In this document: piece by piece, positions 42,700 to 51,504 of the stretch
Layout of the letters: each line of letters starts with the position of its first letter
Position numbering within the stretch: position 1 is the first letter of the stretch
Assembly (NCBI GenBank): GCA_964476835.1
Contig: CAYZCE010000004.1
Location: forward strand, 1 to 64,000
Direction of reading: 5' to 3'
DNA: 64,000 nucleotides
DNA from: PALSA-926 sp964476835
GTDB lineage: Bacteria > Pseudomonadota > Alphaproteobacteria > Micavibrionales > UBA2020
Program-made: the position numbers and the translations under genes
Notes under the pieces: model-generated
The model's input: the letters and a program-made list of their open reading frames with translations, nothing else
The model's database searches: none
Told to the model about the DNA's origin: nothing

Positions 42700-44775
42700 A
42701 TGGCAGCTTTGGGGATTGAGATGCAGCCACGCGACGACATGGGGATGAAAGCGACGATGCGCCGCTGGCGCGCTTCGGCTGCTGTCCTGCTTGTCGCGAT
42801 TTCCCTCACCGCCGCCATCCCTGCGATTGCCGAAGACGGCGACGACCAGAGCGGCCCGAGCGCTTCCGCTTCCGACGCCACCAACGACTGCCAGAACAGC
42901 GGCGCCGACCTCAACGGCAGCTACCAGCAGAACCCCTGTAACCTGACCTCCACCAACCAGACGCTGATGGACGACGACGGCCACACCTTCGACCACACGG
43001 TGGGCTCAACGGTGACGACCCAGATCAACGCCTATCACGGCGGCGAGCAGGTGACCAACTACCTCGAAGGCTGGTGGCGCAACGAAGCCCTGCCCGCGCT
43101 GCGCGCGATGACCGGCCAGCTGAACCAGAGCCGCCTCGACCAGACGCGCCAGATCGGCTCGATGATGGACGCCGCCTCCACCAACGAGATGGCGCTGAAG
43201 GGCCAGAAGGAAGAACTGAACGCCAACCGTCGCAACGCGCCGAGCGAACTCGCCTGCACCTCGACCACGCAGCTGAAGACGATGGACAAGGCCGCCGCGC
43301 TCGCCAAGGCCGTGCCCAAGGCGCTTAAAATGGATTTCAGCCGCCGCGCCGCCGGCGCGCCCGGCACGCCCGGCGAAGTCGGCCCCGCCGCCGACCAGGA
43401 AGCGCGCTGGCGCACGTACTGCGACGTCTTCGACGATCCCGACAACAACAACGGCGTCAGCGCCTGCCCCGAGCAAGATGACGACGACACCGACAGCGGC
43501 GGCGGCATCCCCAACGGCGACGTCGCCGTTGAATCCCTGCTGCTGCAAGACACGATCGACGTCAGCGACCCCTTCAACTACGTCGCGCTCGGCTCGATGG
43601 TGCAGAACCTCGTCCAGCCGCACATCAAGCAACGCCTGCCCGAAAAGGTCGTCAATACCGACGCTGGGCATGAAGCGATCTTGAAGCAGCAGCACATCGA
43701 TGCGATCCGCAACATCGCCGTGCACACGATTTCCTCCATCATCGCGCGCCGCACTTCCGTTCCGCTGGACCAGGCGGAGACCGATGCGGTCGACAGCGGC
43801 ACCAGCAGCGACAACTCGGGTTCCGGCTCCAGCAGCAGCGGCACCGGCGATGACGGCACGACACAGACCTTCCACGCCAGCACGCCGATCGGCTCCTCGT
43901 CAGATGCCTGCGCGTCTTATGACGGCTCCGGCTATTCGGCCTGCTTCGCCGAACATGAAATGAACCGCCTCGCCTCCAACCAGTCGGAACGCACCAATTC
44001 GCCCGGTCCCTATACCTCCGCGAAAGCGACGTTGTGCCAGCACCTCTCCACCCTGTCGTCGCGCCGTTATTCGACCGGCGGCGAAGGCGCTTACCAGACG
44101 TGGAGCCTGATGGAGAAAAAGGGCCTCGTCGTCAAGAACCAGCAGCCGCAAAACGCCGGCGACATCGTCTACTGGAAGTGGACGGACGCGCACGCCAAGG
44201 AATGGTCGAAGGACCACGGCTATTCGACGACGCAATACTACGGCCACACCGGCGTCTATGCGGGCAGCAGCCAAGCGTTCTCGGTCACCCGCTTCAAGGG
44301 CTATCCGCCCATCACCAAGCACCCGATGAGCCGCTTCAGCAGCAGCCCGGACTACGTCTACCTCGGCTACGTTCCGCTGCCGAACGACGGTTCTGAAGTT
44401 TATCAGGTCGACCCCAGCAGCGGCAGCCAGACGTCCAATCCGCCGCCGCCGAAGGATCCTGCCGAGCGCATCTTCGAGATCCGCGAGCGCGCCGGCGTCG
44501 ATCCCTCGTCCATCTCGCCGATGCCGAGCTACAACGAAGTCATGCTCGCCATGACCAAGGAACGCTTCATGGACCCTGAATACTTCGTGCGCATGCAAGG
44601 CAACATGAGCGAGATCAAGCAGGAACAGACCTCGGTCAACGCCTTCATCACCGCGCAATATCAGGACATCTACGACCTGCAGGAGCAGATCAACGCCCTG
44701 CTCGCCGCGCGCGCCACGCTGAAGCTGGAAATGCAGAAGAAGGGCAATGCCGCGCAGGCCGCGCCGATCCAGTAA
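42700..44775 (+). CDS. Large exported protein with NlpC/P60- or CHAP-like insert, unknown role
   Basis: 691 residues; start uncertain (ATGs at codons 1, 8, 14, 16 and 20), with a signal peptide ending near PAIAED. Asp/Ser-rich low-complexity linkers (about 255-270 and 365-390) separate three parts. The middle part (about 405-560) contains C446 in ATLCQHL, GDIVYWKW (487-494) and YYGHTGVYAG with H516, the spacing of a papain-like NlpC/P60 or CHAP peptidase. The outer parts contain conserved-looking Trp, Cys and helical blocks and end in a coiled coil. Possibly an envelope or secretion-system protein with wall-cutting activity. Confidence 0.7.
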   Translation: MAALGIEMQPRDDMGMKATMRRWRASAAVLLVAISLTAAIPAIAEDGDDQSGPSASASDATNDCQNSGADLNGSYQQNPCNLTSTNQTLMDDDGHTFDHTVGSTVTTQINAYHGGEQVTNYLEGWWRNEALPALRAMTGQLNQSRLDQTRQIGSMMDAASTNEMALKGQKEELNANRRNAPSELACTSTTQLKTMDKAAALAKAVPKALKMDFSRRAAGAPGTPGEVGPAADQEARWRTYCDVFDDPDNNNGVSACPEQDDDDTDSGGGIPNGDVAVESLLLQDTIDVSDPFNYVALGSMVQNLVQPHIKQRLPEKVVNTDAGHEAILKQQHIDAIRNIAVHTISSIIARRTSVPLDQAETDAVDSGTSSDNSGSGSSSSGTGDDGTTQTFHASTPIGSSSDACASYDGSGYSACFAEHEMNRLASNQSERTNSPGPYTSAKATLCQHLSTLSSRRYSTGGEGAYQTWSLMEKKGLVVKNQQPQNAGDIVYWKWTDAHAKEWSKDHGYSTTQYYGHTGVYAGSSQAFSVTRFKGYPPITKHPMSRFSSSPDYVYLGYVPLPNDGSEVYQVDPSSGSQTSNPPPPKDPAERIFEIRERAGVDPSSISPMPSYNEVMLAMTKERFMDPEYFVRMQGNMSEIKQEQTSVNAFITAQYQDIYDLQEQINALLAARATLKLEMQKKGNAAQAAPIQ

Positions 44776-44785
44776 GTGCCGGTTT

Positions 44786-45751
44786 TTATCCCAGATACCG
44801 TCTTGGGTCTATCGTCTTCGCGCCGTTGCGGATCTCGAAGTGCAGCTGTGCGCCGCTCACCGCGCCGGTCGAGCCGACCGTGCCGATGGCCTGCCCCTTC
44901 TTCACCGCCATGCCGCGCTTGACGTGCAGGCTGCCGAGATGGGCATAGGCCGTCATCATGCCACTGCCGTGGCGGATCAGCACGAGGTTGCCGTAGCTCT
45001 TAAGGTCGTCGCCGACATAGGCCACGACGCCGTCGGCCGCTGCCGCCACCGGCGCGCCGCGCGGGGCGACGATATTGATGCCGTCATTGAACAGGCCGCC
45101 GTCCTTGGGGCCGTAAGGTGAAATGACCTTGCCCTGCACAGGCCAGATGAAGTCGGAACGCTTTGACGATGCAACCGTTGTCTGCGCCGGCGCTTTTGGC
45201 ATCGGCTTGGGCTGCACCAACGGCTGCGCGGGCGGCAGGGATTTCGGCGCAGGCAACGACTCGGCCTCGACCGCTTCGGGACGCTCTTCCGGCATGATTT
45301 CTTCGGGCGGCGCGGCGGCGGCTTCGACAGCCTGCGCGTGGCGCGACGGGATGCGCAATACCTGCCCCACGTGCAGTTGGTACGGTGCCGGAAGCGCGTT
45401 CACCTGCACGAGGCGCGAGACGGAGGCGCCGAACATCGCCGCCACGCCGTGCACGCTGTCGCCAGCCTTGACCGTATAGTCGAGCGGCGCGGGCAGCTTG
45501 AGGCGCGTGCCGAGCGGCAGCGCATAGGGCGGCTTGAGGTCGTTGAGGTCGATGATGTCGCGGATCGGCAGGCGGTAGCGCTGCGAGATGTTCCAGAGCG
45601 TGTCGCCCTCTGAAACCATCGCGACACCCGCCGCGGATTCAGGCTGCAAGCCGAGGTTGACGACCGGTGCGGGTGGATCAATGCGGTCACAGGCAGAGAG
45701 CGAAAGTACCGCCACCAGCGCCGTAGAGACAAGGAACGTTCCGCGCCGCAT
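44786..45751 (-). CDS. nlpD: NlpD-like lipoprotein (LysM plus degenerate LytM)
   Basis: 321 residues from the ATG at 45751; the longer frame runs inside pcm and is rejected. The lipobox is VLSLSAC. There are two LysM repeats (SEGDTLWNISQRYRLPIRDI and KAGDSVHGVAAMFGASVSRL), a Pro-rich linker and a C-terminal M23 domain. The zinc ligands are lost: FNDGINI where HxGxD is expected and GAQLHFEIR where HLHFE is expected. That fits NlpD/EnvC-type amidase activators rather than an active peptidase. The pcm-nlpD order is conserved across proteobacteria. Confidence 0.9.
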   Translation of the reverse strand: MRRGTFLVSTALVAVLSLSACDRIDPPAPVVNLGLQPESAAGVAMVSEGDTLWNISQRYRLPIRDIIDLNDLKPPYALPLGTRLKLPAPLDYTVKAGDSVHGVAAMFGASVSRLVQVNALPAPYQLHVGQVLRIPSRHAQAVEAAAAPPEEIMPEERPEAVEAESLPAPKSLPPAQPLVQPKPMPKAPAQTTVASSKRSDFIWPVQGKVISPYGPKDGGLFNDGINIVAPRGAPVAAAADGVVAYVGDDLKSYGNLVLIRHGSGMMTAYAHLGSLHVKRGMAVKKGQAIGTVGSTGAVSGAQLHFEIRNGAKTIDPRRYLG

Positions 45752-45756
45752 GATAT

Positions 45757-46476
45757 TCAGCCCTGAAACGCAAAGGCCGGGTTCATCAGGAACGGTTCGG
45801 CCAACTCGTCCTGGTCCTGCACCGGGTCCGGCTCGTTGCGCGCGACTTCGGGCAGCAGCGGCACGAACCGCACGGGCATCAGGCGCTCGCAATCGAAGCC
45901 CGTCTCGGTGCGCGTGATGCGGTAGACAAACTGGCTGGCCTTGTCGCGGCCCATCGGGATGATCATGATGCCGCCGACCGACATTTGATCCAGCAAGGCT
46001 TGTGGCGGCTCTTCAGCCGCAGCGGCGGTGACGATGATGCGGTCGAACGGCGCCTGTTCGATCCAGCCCTTCATGCCGTCGGCGGCCTTGCAGGTGATGT
46101 TGCGCACGCGCAGGTCGGTCATGCGGCGCTCGGCGGTTTCCAGCAGCGGGCGGTGGCGCTCGATGCTATAGACGCGGCGGCAGAGCTTGGCGAGGATCGC
46201 CGCTTGGTAGCCCGACCCGGTGCCGATCTCCAGCACCTTGTGGCGGTCGTTGACTTTCAGTTCCTGCGTCATGCGCGCGACGACCAGCGGCTGGCTGATC
46301 GTCTGCCCGCGCCCGATGGGGAGCGCGATATCTTCATAGGCCTGGTCGTGGAACATGAGCGGGATGAAATCCTCGCGCGGCACGCGCTCGATTGCGGCCA
46401 AAACCGCCGTGTCCGTGATGCCCGAGGTGCGGAGCTTCATGATCAGGCGGATTTTGCGCGCAAGCATCACGCTCAT
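45757..46476 (-). CDS. pcm: Protein-L-isoaspartate O-methyltransferase
   Basis: 239 residues. PCMT motifs are VPREDFIP, GRGQTISQPLVVARM, the SAM-binding LEIGTGSGYQAAILA, and IIVTAAA. It methylates isoaspartyl residues in aged proteins so that they can be restored. The start overlaps the surE stop by four bases. It belongs to the conserved surE-pcm-nlpD order; in enterobacteria this set continues to rpoS, which is absent here as expected for an alphaproteobacterium. The C-terminal ~25 acidic residues (NEPDPVQDQDELAE) are an extension beyond the core fold. Confidence 0.95.
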   Translation of the reverse strand: MSVMLARKIRLIMKLRTSGITDTAVLAAIERVPREDFIPLMFHDQAYEDIALPIGRGQTISQPLVVARMTQELKVNDRHKVLEIGTGSGYQAAILAKLCRRVYSIERHRPLLETAERRMTDLRVRNITCKAADGMKGWIEQAPFDRIIVTAAAAEEPPQALLDQMSVGGIMIIPMGRDKASQFVYRITRTETGFDCERLMPVRFVPLLPEVARNEPDPVQDQDELAEPFLMNPAFAFQG

Positions 46477-47261
46477 TTAAACAGTCCTTCCAAATCCTGC
46501 AGGGTCGGGTAGTGCGTGAGGTTGAGCGAGAGCGGCGTGATCGTCACATGACCCGCCTTCATCGAGCCGACGTCGGTCGTCGGATCGTTCTCGTCGCGCT
46601 TTGGCGGCGCGCCGACCCAGAAATACGGGCGGCCGCGCGGATCGACCGACTGCTGCATCGCCTGGTCCTTCATGTTGAAGTGGCCCTGCTTGCGCGCGCG
46701 GATTTCCGGCACCACGCCGGGCTTGGCGACGGGGAAGTTGACGCTCATCAGCACGTTGTCGGCCCACGAACGGCCTTCGAAGGCCTTGAGGATTTTCGGC
46801 ACGTAGTCGCGCGCGACGGACCAGTCCGGCTTGCCGCCGAGCTCGTCGAAATCCTGGCTGAAAGCGATCGCCGGCACGCCCAGCAGCGTCGCCTCGATGG
46901 CCGCCGCGATGGTGCCCGAATAGGTCACGTCGTCCGCCGTGTTCTGGCCGTGGTTGATGCCGGAGACGACGAGGTGCGGCTCGAAGCCCTTCATGACTTT
47001 CTGGATGCCCATCAGCACGCTGTCGGTCGGCGTGCCGTAGACGGAGACGTGGTTCTCATCATATTCCTTGATGCGCAGCGGCATGTGGATGGTCAGCGAG
47101 TGGCCGGCGGCCGACTGCTGGTTCTCCGGCGCCACGACCCATACGTTGGGCGTGATCTTGCGGATCGCCTCTTCCAGAACCTTGATGCCGTCGGAATGGA
47201 TGCCGTCGTCGTTGGCGATCAGCACGCGCGCCTTTGAAAGGTCGGTCGGGAACTTCAACAT
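46473..47261 (-). CDS. surE: 5'/3'-nucleotidase SurE
   Basis: 262 residues. The metal site is ANDDGIHSDGI near the N-terminus, with SGINHGQNTADDVTYSGT as the second signature and APENQQSAAGHSLT between. SurE dephosphorylates nucleoside monophosphates and short polyphosphates and supports stationary-phase survival. The start codon shares a base with the serS stop (TAATG) and the 3' end overlaps pcm, so it is tightly coupled in the argS-to-nlpD cluster. Confidence 0.95.
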   Translation of the reverse strand: MLKFPTDLSKARVLIANDDGIHSDGIKVLEEAIRKITPNVWVVAPENQQSAAGHSLTIHMPLRIKEYDENHVSVYGTPTDSVLMGIQKVMKGFEPHLVVSGINHGQNTADDVTYSGTIAAAIEATLLGVPAIAFSQDFDELGGKPDWSVARDYVPKILKAFEGRSWADNVLMSVNFPVAKPGVVPEIRARKQGHFNMKDQAMQQSVDPRGRPYFWVGAPPKRDENDPTTDVGSMKAGHVTITPLSLNLTHYPTLQDLEGLFK

Positions 47262-48535
47262 TACTTTAAGGGCTCCAGTTTGGTGACGCCGCCCATATAG
47301 GGCTTGAGCGCATCGGGCACCACGACGCTGCCGTCGGGCTGCTGGTAGTTTTCGAGCACGGCGATCAGCGCGCGTCCTACCGCCACGCCCGAGCCGTTGA
47401 GCGTGTGGACGTAGGTCGTGCTCTTGTCGCCGTCCTTCTTGTAGCGCGCCATCATGCGGCGCGCCTGGAAGTCGCCGCAGTTCGAGCAGCTCGAGATTTC
47501 GCGGTAGGTGTCCTGCCCCGGCAGCCAGACCTCGATGTCATAGGTCTTGCGCGAACCGAAGCCCATGTCGCCCGTGCAGAGCGTGATGGTGCGGAACGGC
47601 AGGTCGAGCTTCTTGAGCACGTTTTCAGCGCAGGACGTCATGCGCTCATGCTCTTCGTCCGACTTGTCGGCGGCGGTGATGCTGACGAGTTCCACCTTGT
47701 AGAACTGGTGCTGGCGGATCATGCCGCGCGTGTCCTTGCCCGCCGCGCCCGCTTCGGAGCGGAAGCACGGCGTCAGCGACGTCAGGCGCAGCGGCAGGTC
47801 GGCAGCGTTCAGGATGCTGTCGAGAACCGTATTGGTCAGCGACACTTCCGACGTCGGGATCAGCCAGTGGCCGGTATTGGTCTTGAAGAGGTCTTCGGCG
47901 AATTTCGGCAGCTGGTTGGTGCCGTAGAGCGCGGCATCGCGCACCAGCAAAGGCACGGACAATTCGGTGTAGCCGTGTTCGCGCGTGTGCAAGTCGAGCA
48001 TGAACTGGCCGAGCGCACGCTCGAGCCTGGCGACCTGGCTCTTGAGCAGGACGAAGCGTGTGCCGGACATCTTTGCCGCCGTCTCGAAATCCATGCCGCC
48101 GAGGCCTTCGCCGAGGGCGACGTGATCGCGCGGTTTCTCGATCTTCTTGGGCGTGCCGACGCGGCGCACTTCGACGTTGTCCTTCTCGGACCCGCCGTTG
48201 GGCACGGTGGCGTCGGGGATGTTCGGCAGGCGGCTGAGGACGTCCTTGACCAGTTCGCCGGATGCGGCGGCCTTGCCCTCAAGGCTGGCGATTTCTTCCT
48301 TGAGCTTCGTGGCCTCGGCCATCTGGGCGTCGGCGTTCTCCTTCTTGGCCTTGAGCTGGCCGACGATCTTGGAGACTTCGTTGAGCTTGGCCTTGGCCTG
48401 CTCCATCTCGGTCAGCTGGGCGCGGTGCTCGGCGTCGAGCGCGAGGATGCCGGCGGTTTGCGGTTCCAGCCCGCGGCGGCGCCAGCCGGAATCAAAATTC
48501 TCGGGCATCTCCCGAATAAGTTTCAGATCGAACAT
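47261..48535 (-). CDS. serS: Seryl-tRNA synthetase
   Basis: 424 residues. The N-terminal two-helix coiled arm (about 30-105) contacts the long variable arm of tRNA-Ser. The class II catalytic core has TSEVSLTN, motif 2 around PCFRSEAGAAGKDTRGMIRQHQF and motif 3 GSGVAVGRALIAVLENYQ. It charges tRNA-Ser, one copy of which (CGA) lies at 41.0 kb. GAGAG lies ahead of the ATG. 41 bases separate it from tatC, and surE follows with a one-base overlap. Confidence 0.97.
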   Translation of the reverse strand: MFDLKLIREMPENFDSGWRRRGLEPQTAGILALDAEHRAQLTEMEQAKAKLNEVSKIVGQLKAKKENADAQMAEATKLKEEIASLEGKAAASGELVKDVLSRLPNIPDATVPNGGSEKDNVEVRRVGTPKKIEKPRDHVALGEGLGGMDFETAAKMSGTRFVLLKSQVARLERALGQFMLDLHTREHGYTELSVPLLVRDAALYGTNQLPKFAEDLFKTNTGHWLIPTSEVSLTNTVLDSILNAADLPLRLTSLTPCFRSEAGAAGKDTRGMIRQHQFYKVELVSITAADKSDEEHERMTSCAENVLKKLDLPFRTITLCTGDMGFGSRKTYDIEVWLPGQDTYREISSCSNCGDFQARRMMARYKKDGDKSTTYVHTLNGSGVAVGRALIAVLENYQQPDGSVVVPDALKPYMGGVTKLEPLK

Positions 48536-48576
48536 CGTAACTCTCTCAAAATGTGGAAGGTTCCCCCGAACCCAAC

Positions 48577-49338
48577 TTATTGAAGTCTACGCTTTTTCTC
48601 GGAGAACTTCACGAGAAAAACAGAGATTTCATAGAGTCCCATGAGCGGCACGGCGAGCATGATCTGGCTCATGATGTCAGGCGGGGTGAGGACGGCGGCG
48701 ACGGTGAAGATCGCGACGATCGCATAGCGGCGCTTCTCCGCCAGCCCCTTCGCGGTGACGAGGCCGACGCGCGCGAGCAGCGTGAGCAGCACCGGCATCT
48801 GGAAGCAGAAGCCGAAAGCGAAGATCAAGGTCATGACGAGCGAGAGATACTCCCCTACCCGCGCTTCAAGCTGGATCGGAAGATCGCTGTTGAAGGTCTG
48901 GAAACTCGCGAAAAATTTCCACGCAACGGGGATGACGAAGCAATAGACGAAGGCCGCACCGATCAGGAACAAGACCGGCGTCGCGACGAGGAACGGCAGG
49001 AAGGCGCTTCTCTCGTTCTTGTAAAGCCCCGGCGCCACGAACATCCAGACCTGCGCCGCGATGATCGGGAACGACAGGAAGCCGCCCGCGAAGACCGCGA
49101 GCTTCATGTAAGTGAAGAAGGCCTCGGTCAGGCCGGTATAGATCAGGCGGCGGTTTTCGCCGTGAAGGACATCGGCCAGCGGCCTGACAAGGAAGGAATA
49201 AATGTCTTCCGCGTAATGATAGCAGATGAGGCTCGCGACCACGAAGGCGAGGATGGAATAAACCAGCCGGCGGCGCAGCTCGATCAGGTGCGCGATCAGC
49301 GGCATTTCAGGCGATTGAACGGCTTGATTTTCAGCCAT
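48577..49338 (-). CDS. tatC: Twin-arginine translocase subunit TatC
   Basis: 253 residues from the ATG at 49338. Six membrane helices, the conserved HLIELRRRL near the N-terminus (signal-peptide recognition) and the first periplasmic loop are as in the family. FAFGFCFQMPV and LTPPDIMSQ are typical later motifs. The frame continues upstream into tatB but that extension is a shadow. It overlaps tatB by eight bases. With TatA and TatB it exports folded, RR-signal proteins across the inner membrane. Confidence 0.95.
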   Translation of the reverse strand: MAENQAVQSPEMPLIAHLIELRRRLVYSILAFVVASLICYHYAEDIYSFLVRPLADVLHGENRRLIYTGLTEAFFTYMKLAVFAGGFLSFPIIAAQVWMFVAPGLYKNERSAFLPFLVATPVLFLIGAAFVYCFVIPVAWKFFASFQTFNSDLPIQLEARVGEYLSLVMTLIFAFGFCFQMPVLLTLLARVGLVTAKGLAEKRRYAIVAIFTVAAVLTPPDIMSQIMLAVPLMGLYEISVFLVKFSEKKRRLQ

Positions 49339-49615
49339 TTGTGGAGCTTTTCTCAGATTGCTCTTTAGAAATCTGGCGATCGATCTCGAACTGCAGGTTC
49401 TCGCCACCCGGGGCATTGGCCTCGCGGGTGATTTCCTCAAGCTCGCCTTCGGCCATCACTTCTTCGATTGATTTCTGAACGTCGTAAGACAACTTCTTGA
49501 CCTTACGCATCATTTTTCCGGCGTTATACAACACGCCCGGCAGGTCCTTCGGGCCGATGACTACGACCGCGACCGCGACAATCAACAGGAATTCGGGAAG
49601 GCCGATGCCAAACAC
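49331..49615 (-). CDS. tatB: Sec-independent translocase subunit TatB
   Basis: 94 residues from a GTG. The N-terminal helix MFGIGLPEFLLIVAVAVVVI is followed by the GPKDLP hinge and an amphipathic helix (GVLYNAGKMMRKVKKL), then a charged tail. GIGLPE with Glu at position 8 marks TatB rather than TatA. It forms the receptor with TatC. The GTG lies one base downstream of the tatA stop, so expression is coupled. The charged tail is shorter than in enteric TatB. Confidence 0.92.
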   Translation of the reverse strand: MFGIGLPEFLLIVAVAVVVIGPKDLPGVLYNAGKMMRKVKKLSYDVQKSIEEVMAEGELEEITREANAPGGENLQFEIDRQISKEQSEKSSTNG

Positions 49616-49616
49616 C

Positions 49617-49784
49617 TTAGCCTGCCTTCGGCTTGTCGCCCTTGTCGTCTTCGCCCTTGAGGCCGTCCTTGAAGTTGCGGAGGCCCTTGCCGAGGTCGCC
49701 CATGACGTTGGGCAGCTTGCCCGCGCCGAACAGCACCAGCACCACGACCAGCAGCAGCAGAATATGCCCGAAGCTCAAACCCAT
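49617..49784 (-). CDS. tatA: Sec-independent translocase subunit TatA
   Basis: 55 residues: MGLSFGHILLLLVVVLVLFG, then AGKLPNVMGDLGKGLRNFKD and a charged, Lys/Asp-rich tail. This is the TatA plan: one short membrane helix, the FGAGKLP hinge and an amphipathic helix. AAGGAATTTTCAT-type spacing places AAGGAA about 6 bases ahead of the ATG. Many TatA subunits polymerise to form the passage for folded proteins. It is the first of tatABC here, 15 bases after scpB. It is short for the family but complete. Confidence 0.95.
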   Translation of the reverse strand: MGLSFGHILLLLVVVLVLFGAGKLPNVMGDLGKGLRNFKDGLKGEDDKGDKPKAG

Positions 49785-49799
49785 ATGAAAATTCCTTGT

Positions 49800-50696
49800 T
49801 TACTTGTCGTCTTCTTCGTCGGACGCATCGTCTTCGTCATCGAAGTCGTCGTCATCATCGTCGCCTTCGTCTTCGTCGAGCGCTTCCATGTCGGTCGTCT
49901 CTTCTTCGCCATCAGCTTCGACGTTTTCGTCGTCCTGGCGGCCGATGAGGTCTTCGTCGGTGACCTCGTTCGGGTCCGCGCCTTCTTCGTCGCCGAAGAG
50001 GTCGGAGGTGGAACCCGGCATCGCCTCGATCGCGGGGCGCTTGTCGAGCAGGCCGGAAGCCTTCAGCTCATCCATGCCCGGCAGGTCGCCGAGGCGCTCG
50101 AGGCCGAAGTGGTCGAGGAAGGCCTGCGTGGTCAGCCAGGTGACGGGACGGCCGGGGACTTCGCGGCGCTTGCCGGGCTTGATCCAGCCTGCTTCCATCA
50201 GCGCGTCGAGCGCGCCGGGGCTGGTGGCGACACCGCGGATGTTTTCGATTTCAGCGCGGGTGACGGGCTGGTGATAGGCGATGATCGCCATCGTCTCCAT
50301 CGCGGCGCGGGTGAACTTGCGCGGCTGTTCTTTTTCAAGACGCAACTGTTCGCCGAGGTCGGTGGCCGTGCGCAGCGCCCACTTGCGGTCGCGCTGCACG
50401 AGGTTGACGCCGCGGCCCGCGTATTGCTCTTGCAGGTGCGCGAGAACGTCGGGGATCAGCGCGACGCGCTCGGCGGGGAAACGCTCGGCCATCACGCGCT
50501 CGTCGAGCGGGTTGCTGGAGGCGAACAGCATCGCCTCGATCAGGCGGATGTCGTCCTGCGTCATTTCCGGCTTCGGTTGCTCTTCTTCGGCAACAACTTC
50601 GTCTTCCGCGACGGTTTCTTCCTCGATCGCGGTTTCGGATTCAATCACGAGCGCCTCTTCTTCGGCGAGCTCATTTTTCTTCTTGGACTTGGCCAT
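49800..50696 (-). CDS. scpB: Condensin subunit ScpB
   Basis: 298 residues. The central two winged helices (about 45-205) contain MTQDDIRLIEAMLFASSNPL, ETMAIIAYHQPVTRAEIENIRGV and the WLTTQAFLDHFGLERLGDLP end block. A Glu-rich N-terminus (~40 residues) and a very acidic C-terminal tail (about 215-298, including a run of six Asp) extend it well beyond the usual ~200 residues. With ScpA it bridges SMC heads (smc at 19.9 kb). The start lies within the end of scpA. The tail may be disordered. Confidence 0.93.
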   Translation of the reverse strand: MAKSKKKNELAEEEALVIESETAIEEETVAEDEVVAEEEQPKPEMTQDDIRLIEAMLFASSNPLDERVMAERFPAERVALIPDVLAHLQEQYAGRGVNLVQRDRKWALRTATDLGEQLRLEKEQPRKFTRAAMETMAIIAYHQPVTRAEIENIRGVATSPGALDALMEAGWIKPGKRREVPGRPVTWLTTQAFLDHFGLERLGDLPGMDELKASGLLDKRPAIEAMPGSTSDLFGDEEGADPNEVTDEDLIGRQDDENVEADGEEETTDMEALDEDEGDDDDDDFDDEDDASDEEDDK

Positions 50697-51504
50697 CTGC
50701 CACCTCTTCCTTCTTGTCGGTCGGGCGCCGGATGAAGATCGGCGCGTAGTTCTTGTCTTGCATGATCTGGATCAGGCCGCGTTTCGCCATCTCGAGCGCG
50801 CCGCCGAAGGTGGAGGCCACCGCCGAGCGCTTGACGATGCGTTCCTGCAGGCCGCCCGGCAGGAACATGAACAAGGAGACCCAGTCCTGCGGGATCTTGC
50901 CGAGCATCTGCCCCATGCGCTCGATCGCGTCTTCGAGCGAGAACAGCTTGACGGGATTCAGCTTGTAAACCGAATTCTTCTGGCGCTGCTGGATGTCGCC
51001 GTAGGCTTTCAGCATGTCGTACAGCGTCATCTCGTACTTCGAGATATACGAGGTCGGCAGGCCTTCCGCATCGCCGCGGCCGAAGACGTTGAAGCCGAGG
51101 CGCGGCAGGTGGAACAGGTCGTTGGCGACCTTGCGCATCGCCTCGAGGCGGCGCAGCTGGAACTGCAGCGCTTCAGCGAGGTCTTGCGCCGAGGGCTCCG
51201 TCTGCTTCTGCTCTTCCTTGGGGATCAGCAGGCGCGACTTCAGGTACGCGAGCCATGCGGCCATGACTAGGTAATCCGCCGCGAGTTCGAGGCGCAGCTC
51301 GCGCGCCTTCTCGACGAATTCAAGGTACTGGTTGGCGAGCGCGAGGATGGAGATCTTCGTCAGGTCAACCTTCTGGTCGCGCGCGAGCGTGAGCAGCATG
51401 TCGATCGGCCCGTCGAAATCGCCGAGCTGGAGCAGCAGCTGCTCGCCCTCGATCCGCTCCTTGGTCAGGAGGTCTTCTTCAAATTGTGCGCTCTCGTTGC
51501 TCAT
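50671..51504 (-). CDS. scpA: Condensin subunit ScpA (kleisin)
   Basis: 277 residues from the ATG at 51504; the 44-codon extension lies in nagZ and is rejected. The kleisin pattern is clear: LQLGDFDGPIDMLLTLARDQKVDLTKISILALANQYLEF at the N-terminus (binds the SMC neck), EYLVMAAWLAYLKSRLLIP-like DYLVMAAWLAYLKSRLL, and a C-terminal winged helix that contacts the other SMC head. It overlaps nagZ by four bases upstream and scpB by 26 downstream. Confidence 0.94.
   Translation of the reverse strand: MSNESAQFEEDLLTKERIEGEQLLLQLGDFDGPIDMLLTLARDQKVDLTKISILALANQYLEFVEKARELRLELAADYLVMAAWLAYLKSRLLIPKEEQKQTEPSAQDLAEALQFQLRRLEAMRKVANDLFHLPRLGFNVFGRGDAEGLPTSYISKYEMTLYDMLKAYGDIQQRQKNSVYKLNPVKLFSLEDAIERMGQMLGKIPQDWVSLFMFLPGGLQERIVKRSAVASTFGGALEMAKRGLIQIMQDKNYAPIFIRRPTDKKEEVADGQVQEEK

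Noticed and set aside
44786..45751. Active M23 endopeptidase
   Set aside because: Zinc-ligand positions are replaced (NDGIN, AQLHFE), so an amidase-activator role is more likely.
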